Shown: positions 1 through 5,880 of the stretch, piece by piece
Position numbering within the stretch: position 1 is the first letter of the stretch
How the letters are laid out: each line of letters begins with the position of its first letter
Origin: JAJFUV01 sp964561215
GTDB lineage: Bacteria; Acidobacteriota; Terriglobia; Bryobacterales; Bryobacteraceae
Assembly: GCA_964561215.1 (NCBI GenBank)
Contig: CAZLOS010000182.1
Span: 1 to 9,420, forward strand
Length of the DNA stretch: 9,420 bases
Direction of reading: 5' to 3'
Program-made: the position numbers and the translations under genes
The notes under the pieces: generated by a model
What the model saw: only the letters and a program-made list of their open reading frames with translations
Told to the model about the DNA's origin: nothing
Database searches by the model: none

Positions 1-204
1 AGGACCTCAACTGCCTACGATACCTCCAGTCTCGATTGGTTCAACTCCCGGGTTTCGGGTCAGCGGCGTCAGACTGTGCCGTTACTTGAGAAGTTTCTTG
101 CCGCCGGCGGACGCGTTCTCGCCCTCTCCGAACCCGCCGCCTACGTCGATGGGCGTGCGAGCAACGCGGTCCGCGCACTGCGTGAGAAGTATCCCGCCGC
201 GTGT

Positions 205-207
205 TAG
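205..207 (+). other. In-frame amber stop inside the GH106-like gene
   Basis: Frame 1 reads ...LREKYPAAC, TAG, EVREGEPLIEAIQRI, with coherent protein on both sides. A CAG-to-TAG transition would explain it simply. TAG is used as a normal stop by the next + strand gene (2579-2581) and by all four - strand genes, so stop-codon recoding is unlikely. Confidence 0.75.
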
Positions 208-1098
208 GAGGTGCGGGAGGGCGAGCCCCTGATCGAGGCTATTCAGCGCATCGCGCCGCCGCGAGTGAGCTTCGACCAGACAGCCCCGTCCGGAATCGGC
301 ATGGCTGAGCGATTCCTGGACAATGGCGAACGTGTGCTGTTTTTCACTAATTCCGGACCCGCACCGTTCAAAACGCGGGCTACCATCGATGGCAACGCGC
401 TGGAGCGCTGGGACACGGTAAAAGGTGAATCCGAGGCGGCCGCCTATCGCTCCGAAGGACATCAACTCACCTTCGATCTCGACCTGCCGCCGGCCGGTTC
501 GGAATTGTTCGTCGTCCGCGAGAAGGGCGCGCCTGCACCACCCACCGTCTCGTCGCGTCTCACGCCGATTTCCGCAAGCCCGTGGAGCGTCACGCAGGAA
601 GACGCCAACGTTCTTGTCCTCGACTACTGCGACCTCGCCACACAAGGGCAACGCCAAACTGGCGTAAACACATGGCACGCCGACTGGACTATCTGGCACG
701 CTCACGGCTTCGAGCGCCCCGCTTGGGACGCCGCCGTGCAATTCAAAACGCGCGTTTTCGACCGCAACCACTTTCCACCCGATTCCGGCTTTGACGCCGC
801 GTTCCGGTTCGAAGCCTCCGGCGCTGCACCACCCGCGCGTCTGGAGCTTGCCATCGAGTGTCCGGAACTCTATCGCGTAACGGTCAACGAGAAGCCGGTG
901 GATTTCACGCGCGGCACACGCTGGCTCGATCCGCACATCATGAGTGTTTCTGTCCAGTCCCTCGTGCGGACCGGACAAAACGCCATCCGCATCTCCGGCC
1001 GTCCGTTCGATGTCCGCATGGAGATCGAGAACATTTATCTGCGGGGTGACTTCTCCGTGGAGAAAGCTCCGCAAGGCTTCCGTATCGCATCGGCCGCG

Positions 1099-1115
1099 CC
1101 GCTCTGCTCGGATGG
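1099..1115 (+). other. Probable frameshifting deletion junction in the GH106-like gene
   Basis: Coherent protein switches from frame 1 (ending near APL at 1096-1104) to frame 3 (starting near GWPPY at 1110-1124). After the switch, frame 1 becomes Cys/Pro/Arg-rich nonsense ending at a TAA (1177-1179). The exact breakpoint cannot be placed without a homologue alignment; the coordinates are the zone in which it must fall if I have read the two frames correctly. Confidence 0.6.
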
Positions 1116-1339
1116 CCGCCATACGCTGCCGACCTGCCCGCGCCCCCGGGACGTCATACCGTCGCCGTGCGCGTCATAACTCCGCCGCGCAACGTCTTTG
1201 GCCCATTCCACAACCCCGGCAAACCGCGCATGGCGGCTGTTCCGGAATACTGGGCGAATCCACCGCGAACGCAGCCGCCAGGCTCGCAGTATGATGTTCT
1301 GGACTACGGCTTGTTCGATCCGCCCCGTTTAAGTGCCCA

Positions 1340-2581
1340 ATGGAAACCGTGAATCGACGACAACTGCTTCAATCCGCCACACTGGTCCCCGTGTGGCCCG
1401 TGCTTGCATCCGCCGCGCCCAAGCGCATCGCCACCATCATCACCGAGTACCGCTATAACTCGCACGCTGACGTGATCGTGGGCCGATTGCTCGAAGGTTA
1501 CGACTACGAGGGACGCCGCATCAGCCCGCTCACGCGCGTGGTCTCCATGTACACGGATCAGGTCCCCGGCAACGACATCAGCCGCCCCATGGCCGCCAGG
1601 CATGGCGTGAAGATCTGGCCCACCGTCCGCGACGCTCTCACGCTCGGTTCGGGTAAACTCGCGGTCGATGGAGTGGTGCTGGTCGGCGAGCACGGCAACT
1701 ATCCTCACAACGAGAAGGGCCAGCACCTTTATCCGCGTTACGAGCTGTATAAGCAGGTCATCGACGTCTTCCGCGAGTCCCGGCGCGCCGTGCCAGTATT
1801 CTGTGACAAGCACCTTTCGGTCGATTGGGAAAAGGCCCGCTGGATGTACGATCAGTCGCGCGAGCTGAAATTCCCGCTCATGGCGGGCTCATCGCTGCCC
1901 CTGGCATGGCGCCGCCCGCCGCTCGAACTACCTCTCGGCACCCGGATCGAAAGCGCAGTGACCGTCTTCAATGGTGACAAGGAGGCGTACGGATTCCACG
2001 CGCTCGAAACGCTGCAGTGCATGGTGGAGCGCCGCGCGGGTGGCGAAACCGGCGTCGAGGCCGTCCAGTGCCTGGATGGCGAGCATGTCTGGCGCTGGAC
2101 CGACGCACATCCCTGGGCAGGGCCGCTGCTCGAAGAAGCCACAAACCGAACCGAGGATCGTTCGCCGGGCAGCATGCGCGACAACGTAAAGAACCCGGTC
2201 CTGTTCGTCATCGAGTACTCGGATGGACTCCGCGCGGCGGTCTACATTCTTAACGGCCACGTTGCGCAGGCGGGCTTCTCCGCTTCCTTGCACGGCGAAC
2301 AGAGGCCTGTCTCCACCGAGGTCTGGTTGCAGCCGTGGCGGCCATTCGGCCACTTCAGCCCCCTCGTGCACTACATAGAGCAGACGATCGTCACCGGGAA
2401 ACCCGCCTATCCCGTCGAGCGCACGCTGCTCACCACCGGCATGCTGGCGGCGCTCATGGACTCCTCATACCGCCGCAACACGCGCTTGGTGACACCACAT
2501 CTCAATGTCCGTTACCTCGCCCCGAAAGCATCCTTGTTTTGCCGCGGCCCCGTGCCTCCCATGGAGCCGAGAAAGAGTTAG
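1340..2581 (+). CDS. Tat-exported Gfo/Idh/MocA-like protein
   Basis: The 413-residue protein starts with a twin-arginine signal (NRRQLL at 5-10, hydrophobic stretch to about 22, ASAAP near 23-27), so it probably acts outside the cytoplasm. The body looks like a divergent Gfo/Idh/MocA fold: a first strand KRIATIIT (28-35), VDGVVLVGEHGNY (109-121), a VFCDKHLS segment (153-160) in the place of the usual EKP motif, MAGSSLP (181-187), HALETLQCMVERR (220-232), and a C-terminal HYIEQTIVTGKPAYPVERTL (344-363) typical of this superfamily's end. I see no clear GxGxxG nucleotide motif, so NAD(P) binding and the reaction are uncertain. Start choice: ATG 1340 is the longest form, but GTG 1349 overlaps the preceding TGA as GTGA and yields the more usual N-terminus MNRRQLL; neither has a strong Shine-Dalgarno site. 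It lies 4 nt before the next gene, so the two are probably cotranscribed. Confidence 0.85.
   Translation: METVNRRQLLQSATLVPVWPVLASAAPKRIATIITEYRYNSHADVIVGRLLEGYDYEGRRISPLTRVVSMYTDQVPGNDISRPMAARHGVKIWPTVRDALTLGSGKLAVDGVVLVGEHGNYPHNEKGQHLYPRYELYKQVIDVFRESRRAVPVFCDKHLSVDWEKARWMYDQSRELKFPLMAGSSLPLAWRRPPLELPLGTRIESAVTVFNGDKEAYGFHALETLQCMVERRAGGETGVEAVQCLDGEHVWRWTDAHPWAGPLLEEATNRTEDRSPGSMRDNVKNPVLFVIEYSDGLRAAVYILNGHVAQAGFSASLHGEQRPVSTEVWLQPWRPFGHFSPLVHYIEQTIVTGKPAYPVERTLLTTGMLAALMDSSYRRNTRLVTPHLNVRYLAPKASLFCRGPVPPMEPRKS
2572..2577 (+). promoter_or_regulatory. Weak ribosome binding site deciding the start at 2586
   Basis: AAAGAG lies 8 nt before ATG 2586. It overlaps the end of the preceding reading frame (TAG at 2579-2581), as expected for coupled translation in an operon. 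It supports 2586 over the longer in-frame start at 2505, which would lie well inside the upstream gene and remove the signal peptide from the N-terminus. Confidence 0.4.
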
Positions 2582-2585
2582 CAGC

Positions 2586-4226
2586 ATGACCTTCAAGCTT
2601 TGCACCCTCGCCGTCGCCTTACTCAGTTCCGGCGTCACTTTCGCCGCCGAAGACGCCTGGCAGCAGGCCCGAGCTAATGGCCGCATCGTCAATGACGTCC
2701 TGATCCGCGCCGACAGGAACATGAAGGCGTGGCTCGCGTACGCCGATCCGAAAACCAAGCTGCTGCCGGATCGTCTGCCCGGTATGATTCGCGGACGGAT
2801 GAACAGCGAGCTGCTCTACACGCCGCACAACTCCGGCGCGGACAACTATCCTTTCCTCATCCTCACCGCTCACTTCACTGATCCGGACCTCTACAAAGGG
2901 CGAATGGTGGAAATGCTGCGCAGCGAGGTTCAGTACACGGATGCGCCCGGCGGCAAAATTCCTGCCAACCTGGACCTTAAAACTAACACGCTTGGCCCGC
3001 CGAGTTTCTTCGGGGCCGGTGAGTACTGCAAGGACGGCATGGTGCCCGTCACCGAGTTCTTCGGCCGCGACCGCTGGTTCTATCGCATGGTCGACATGAC
3101 CGAGGATTTCATGCTCCGCGCGCCATTCAAGTCGCGCTGGGGCAACCTGCCGTCGGATGGCGCGGAACTGAACGGCGACGTGCTGCAGACCCTGGCGCGC
3201 CTGATTCCCATGACCGGCGACCGCCGTTTCCTCCACTGGGCTGAGCAAATCGGCGATGCCTACATCGAGGAAGTTCTCCCGCGCAGTAATTACCTGCCGA
3301 CGGCGAAGTACGATTTCGACAAGCGCGTGCCCTCCGAAGTAGCCTGGCTGGGCGACCACGGGAACGAGACCATCGTCGGGCTCGTCCTGCTCGGAGCCAT
3401 TGAAACCGAGATGGGCCTGCCCCGAAGCGAGAGCTACCGCCCCGTGCTGAGGAAAGTGCTCGACCGCGTCATTGAAACCGCCAATCCCTACGGCTTCATC
3501 TATCGCGGAATCCGCGTTTCAGACCTCAAGATCACCAACAACCACCTCACCGATTGCTGGGGTTACGTCTACGCCTCGATCTACGCTTACTATCAGGCGA
3601 CCGGCGAAGAGAAGTACCGCCAGGCGGTTCTGAACGTCCTCAAGAACCTCCGCCGCTATCGCGACTACGATTGGACCAAGCCGTCCAACACCGTCGACGA
3701 TCTGGCCGACTCCATCGAAGGCGCCATCTATCTGGTCGCTCACGAGCCCGTGCCGGAGGCCATTGCCTGGATCGATCACTCGATCCCCAAGATGTTCCCC
3801 TACCAGTCCGCCGAAGGCACTGTTGAACGTTGGTACGGCGATGGCAACTGGAACCGCACGCTGCTGCTCTACGCGTTGTTGAAGTCGCAGGGTAGCTACC
3901 TGAAGGGCTGGAAACCGGGCGTAGAACTCGGCGCGGTGCGCGACGGCACGACACTGCGTCTCACCGTGTCCTCGCCGGCGGACTGGAGCGGCCAAGTGGT
4001 TTTCGACTACGCTCGCCACCGCCGCATCCTGAATCTGCGTAAGGACTACGCGCGCCTGAATCAGTGGCCGGAATGGTACACCGTCGATGAGAACACGTTG
4101 TACACGATCAGGAATGCCGGCACCGGCGCGGATTCTCTCCGCCTCGGCAGCGAGTTGATCCACGGCTATCCGCTGCGCGTCCCGGCTGGCACAACCTGCC
4201 GCATCGAGGTGTCGCCGAAACGCTGA
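2586..4226 (+). CDS. Secreted six-hairpin-like protein of unknown function with C-terminal beta domain
   Basis: I do not recognise a named family with certainty. ATG 2586 gives 546 residues with a Sec-type signal peptide (MTFKLCTLAVALLSSGVTFA, cut near AxA at 18-21). Residues about 30-440 look like repeated helical hairpins of an (alpha/alpha)6 barrel: Trp/Tyr-rich helix ends such as LNGDVLQTLARLIPMTGDRRFLHWAEQIGDAY (split here as LNGDVLQTLARLIPM and FLHWAEQIGDAY), WLGDHGNETIVG (254-265), NNHLTDCWGYVYASIYAYY (318-336), DDLADSIEGAIYL (371-383) and WYGDGNWNRTLLLYALL (416-432). Acidic residues in DHGNE, LTDCW, DSIEG and WYGDGNWNR are candidates for an active site. Residues about 443-546 form a beta-rich domain (TTLRLTVSSPADWSGQVVF). 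This architecture occurs in many glycoside hydrolases and polysaccharide lyases, so a periplasmic or extracellular glycan-active role is likely but the reaction is unknown. It follows the Gfo/Idh-like gene after 4 nt. Its stop abuts the stop of the convergent regulator gene. Confidence 0.85.
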   Translation: MTFKLCTLAVALLSSGVTFAAEDAWQQARANGRIVNDVLIRADRNMKAWLAYADPKTKLLPDRLPGMIRGRMNSELLYTPHNSGADNYPFLILTAHFTDPDLYKGRMVEMLRSEVQYTDAPGGKIPANLDLKTNTLGPPSFFGAGEYCKDGMVPVTEFFGRDRWFYRMVDMTEDFMLRAPFKSRWGNLPSDGAELNGDVLQTLARLIPMTGDRRFLHWAEQIGDAYIEEVLPRSNYLPTAKYDFDKRVPSEVAWLGDHGNETIVGLVLLGAIETEMGLPRSESYRPVLRKVLDRVIETANPYGFIYRGIRVSDLKITNNHLTDCWGYVYASIYAYYQATGEEKYRQAVLNVLKNLRRYRDYDWTKPSNTVDDLADSIEGAIYLVAHEPVPEAIAWIDHSIPKMFPYQSAEGTVERWYGDGNWNRTLLLYALLKSQGSYLKGWKPGVELGAVRDGTTLRLTVSSPADWSGQVVFDYARHRRILNLRKDYARLNQWPEWYTVDENTLYTIRNAGTGADSLRLGSELIHGYPLRVPAGTTCRIEVSPKR

Positions 4227-4988
4227 CTAACTTACCGCCGCCTCGCGGAACACGATCGTCACCCCGTCCCCCTGTCCCTCCGCGTTAACGATGGGCGAGA
4301 TGTGGGCCTCGATGCTCTTGCTGGCGCCGTCCTTTGCTCGTAGCACGGTCCGGTCCGCGGTGCACACCGCGCCGCCGTCCAACGCCACGCGCCCGAGCGG
4401 GTTCCCGATGAGCGCCCCCGTTTCACGGTCGATAGCAGTGAAGACCCTGGAAACCGGCCGTCCGAGCGAATCACGCTCCGTTCGCCCGGTGAGACTCTGG
4501 GCCGCGTGGTTGATCAGCACCACCCTGCCCCGCGAGTCCGTTACGATGACTCCATCACGCAGTCCGGCGAGCGCGGCCGAAAGGTGCTGCTCCCGGCGGC
4601 AGGGCTTGTGGGGCGAGGAGTGCCGGTGCAGCGCCAATTCCACGGCCGTTCGCAGTGAACGGTCGTCGAACGGCTTCAGGACATAACCCGAGGGAACCGT
4701 GTGCTTCGCGCGCTCCACGGTGCGAACGTCCGCGAAGGCGGTCAAGTACACCACCGGGATATCCATCCGTTCCTGCAATGCCCCGGCCGCCTGCACGCCG
4801 TCGATACCCCCCTTCAGCTTGATGTCCATCAGCACCAGGTCGGGCGTCTTCAGCACAGCCTGCCTCAACGCATCCACAGCTGAAACCGCCGTGCCGCTGA
4901 CTTCGTAGCCGAGTTGTTGCAGGCATTGGGCGATATCCGTCGCTACCAGCCGCTCGTCTTCGACGATGAGAATTCTCGCTTTCACCAT
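4227..4988 (-). CDS. Response regulator, REC domain followed by PAS domain, no DNA-binding output
   Basis: The 253-residue cytoplasmic protein has an N-terminal receiver domain (about 4-120): acidic pocket E10/D11 (LIVEDE), phosphoacceptor D55 in LVLMDIKLKGGIDG, T83 in VVYLTAFAD and K105 in GYVLKPFDD. A PAS domain follows (about 135-250; LRDGVIVTDSRGRVVLINHA, SLTGRTERDSLGRPVSRVF, SPIVNAEGQGDGVTIVFRE). The protein stops right after the PAS fold. There is no helix-turn-helix, ANTAR, GGDEF or kinase domain, so its output must be by protein contact or PAS-ligand sensing. The kinase gene ends 3 nt upstream of the ATG (4988), and an AAGGAGG site lies inside the end of that gene, indicating a two-gene operon with the kinase as likely phosphate donor. 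Receivers of this subtype are often fused to PAS and HisKA_2 kinase domains. Confidence 0.93.
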   Translation of the reverse strand: MVKARILIVEDERLVATDIAQCLQQLGYEVSGTAVSAVDALRQAVLKTPDLVLMDIKLKGGIDGVQAAGALQERMDIPVVYLTAFADVRTVERAKHTVPSGYVLKPFDDRSLRTAVELALHRHSSPHKPCRREQHLSAALAGLRDGVIVTDSRGRVVLINHAAQSLTGRTERDSLGRPVSRVFTAIDRETGALIGNPLGRVALDGGAVCTADRTVLRAKDGASKSIEAHISPIVNAEGQGDGVTIVFREAAVS

Positions 4989-4991
4989 CTT

Positions 4992-5705
4992 CTATGCAGC
5001 CTCCTTCTGGTGCGTTTCGCGAAACCGCACCGTGCATTCCGTTCCCCGTTTGTTGTGCTTGCGTCGCACCACCCCGTCGATCTGTTCCGCCAGAATGTTC
5101 ACCAGCCGCAGGCCCAGAGATCTTCTGCGACCATTGCCCCCTGCCTCCGAGAAACCCACGCCATTGTCGCGAACCGACAGCCTGAAACCTCCCGGCTCGC
5201 CGTGCAGCAGTATGTTGATCTGTCCTTTGCGCCCTCCGGGAAACGCGTGCTTGAGGCAATTGGAAACCAGTTCGTGAATAATGAGACCGCACGAAATCGC
5301 CGTGTCGATGGTCAATGCCACCGGTTCGACATCCAATTTCACCGTGACGACCTTCGCCTCCACGCCATACGACCGTAGGAGATTGGTCGTCAGGCTGGCC
5401 ACGTACTCCGGAAGGTCTATCCGCGAGTAGTCGCGGGCCTTGTGTAACTGCTCATGCACGATGGCCATCGCCCTTACTCGATTCTGGCTTTCCCGCAAGA
5501 CCTCAAGCGCCGCCTTGTCCTTCACGCAGGATGCCTGCAAATTCAGCAGGCTCGAAATGATCTGCAGGTTGTTCTTCACGCGGTGGTGGATCTCGCGGAC
5601 CAACACTTCCTTCTCACGCAGAACCAAACGCACCTCCTCCTCCGTACTTCGTCTCACAACCAGACACTCGCGATGTGGTACTGGCATCTCTTCTGTGTTC
5701 TCCAC
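4992..5705 (-). CDS. Cytoplasmic sensor-less histidine kinase, HisKA_2 type
   Basis: The 237-residue protein is a minimal kinase core. A short helical linker (about 20-36, EEEVRLVLREKEVLV) leads into a HisKA_2 dimerisation/phosphoacceptor segment, VREIHHRVKNNLQIISSLL, with the candidate phospho-His at H40/H41. The HATPase domain has an N-box (HELVSNCLKHAF, N149), a G1 box (DNGVGF, 180-185) and a G2-like SLGLRLVNILAEQ (196-208). It would autophosphorylate with ATP and transfer to the receiver encoded immediately downstream. No membrane segment, PAS, GAF or other sensor domain is present; the first 20 residues are too short for one. Start choice is open: GTG 5705 gives the full ORF but has no clear ribosome binding site; ATG 5687 (residue 7) has AGAAGAG directly adjacent and GGAG 12 nt upstream. 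The kinase core is unaffected by either choice. It is separated from the DUF4838 gene by 175 nt. Confidence 0.93.
   Translation of the reverse strand: MENTEEMPVPHRECLVVRRSTEEEVRLVLREKEVLVREIHHRVKNNLQIISSLLNLQASCVKDKAALEVLRESQNRVRAMAIVHEQLHKARDYSRIDLPEYVASLTTNLLRSYGVEAKVVTVKLDVEPVALTIDTAISCGLIIHELVSNCLKHAFPGGRKGQINILLHGEPGGFRLSVRDNGVGFSEAGGNGRRRSLGLRLVNILAEQIDGVVRRKHNKRGTECTVRFRETHQKEAA
5000..5006 (-). promoter_or_regulatory. Shine-Dalgarno site for the REC-PAS gene
   Basis: AAGGAGG (reading on the - strand) lies 11 nt before ATG 4988, within the last codons of the kinase gene (Lys-Glu-Ala-Ala-stop). It is a strong match to the anti-Shine-Dalgarno sequence and supports the 4988 start as well as kinase-regulator coupling. 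Confidence 0.65.
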
Positions 5706-5740
5706 AACAAATCTGCGTACAATACGGCCTGCCGAAAGCG

Positions 5741-5767
5741 ATTCTACCGGCGCAGTCCAGTCGCCAA
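5741..5767 (-). promoter_or_regulatory. Possible sigma-70-type promoter for the kinase-regulator pair
   Basis: On the - strand TTGGCG (5767-5762) and TAGAAT (5746-5741) are separated by 15 nt, about 36 nt before GTG 5705. The -10 box matches the consensus at 5 of 6 positions, but the -35 box is weaker and the spacer is shorter than the usual 17 nt. The 175-nt gap 5706-5880 is the only non-coding stretch in the window where a separate promoter for this pair could sit; I see no operator-like repeat in it. Confidence 0.25.
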
Positions 5768-5842
5768 GCTACGCGTTTGAATGGAAACCGCCTGGAATCA
5801 GTGAGATGAGAATTTTCACACTTGAGTGACTGCAATTTGCGC

Positions 5843-5858
5843 ATCGTCCTGAGACGAT
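5843..5858 (-). terminator. Weak hairpin downstream of the DUF4838 gene
   Basis: ATCGTC and GACGAT form a 6-bp stem with a 4-nt loop, 23 nt after the DUF4838 stop codon (5881-5883) on the - strand. No run of T follows, so it is at best a weak or factor-dependent termination signal and may be chance. Confidence 0.18.
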
Positions 5859-5880
5859 CGATGCCCGCCGCTGCGAGTCG

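Larger units (their letters stand above)
1..1352 (+). pseudogene. GH106-like glycosyl hydrolase (alpha-L-rhamnosidase-like), 3' part, degraded
   Basis: This is the C-terminal part of a large secreted glycosidase; its 5' end lies outside the window. Frame 1 runs from the edge (LLEKFLAAGGRVLALSEP) to a TAG at 205-207, then continues in the same frame with the same type of protein: a beta-rich segment (ERFLDNGERVLFFTNSG) and a galactose-binding-like sandwich (LYRVTVNEKPV, IENIYLRGDFSV) up to about 1104. The family-like C-terminus then resumes in frame 3 (GWPPYAADLPAPPGRHTVAV, NVFGPFHNPGKP, YDVLDYGLFDPPRL), ending at TGA 1350-1352. The short 'FxLxPxxPL...GDW..QGxPFY' strand block expected between GFRIASAAPL and GWPPY in GH106-like proteins is missing, which points to a deletion of roughly 50 codons that also shifted the frame. 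Two independent lesions favour a pseudogene over one sequencing error. Family assignment is from remembered motifs, without alignment. The fragment includes no catalytic region, so substrate (rhamnose) is only inferred. Confidence 0.7.

Noticed and set aside
205..213. TAG readthrough or amber recoding, and the AGGAGG next to GTG 211 as a restart site
   Set aside because: TAG is the ordinary stop of five other genes here, so recoding is unlikely. The AGGAGG directly touches GTG 211, leaving no spacing, and no other start lies 5-10 nt downstream.
82..1122. Long antisense open frame (346 codons) on the - strand across the GH106-like gene
   Set aside because: High GC keeps antisense frames open. 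The product is rich in Arg/Gly/Val with no recognisable domain, while the + strand frames show glycosidase-like motifs.
1340..1349. ATGGAAACCG occurs both here and at 5781-5790
   Set aside because: A 10-base match is expected by chance many times in a window of this length, and the flanks do not match.
2619..3359. Antisense - strand frame of 246 codons within the 2586-4226 gene
   Set aside because: Composition is typical of a shadow frame and no domain is recognisable; the + strand protein has a signal peptide and coherent secondary structure.
4555..5292. - strand frame of 245 codons overlapping the kinase and regulator genes in another frame
   Set aside because: Both overlapped genes have complete catalytic motifs; this frame is Gly/Arg-rich and resembles no protein family.
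5706..5880. Possible small gene or RNA in the 175-nt gap before the kinase gene
   Set aside because: I see no short frame with a ribosome binding site, no riboswitch-like structure and only one weak 6-bp hairpin.
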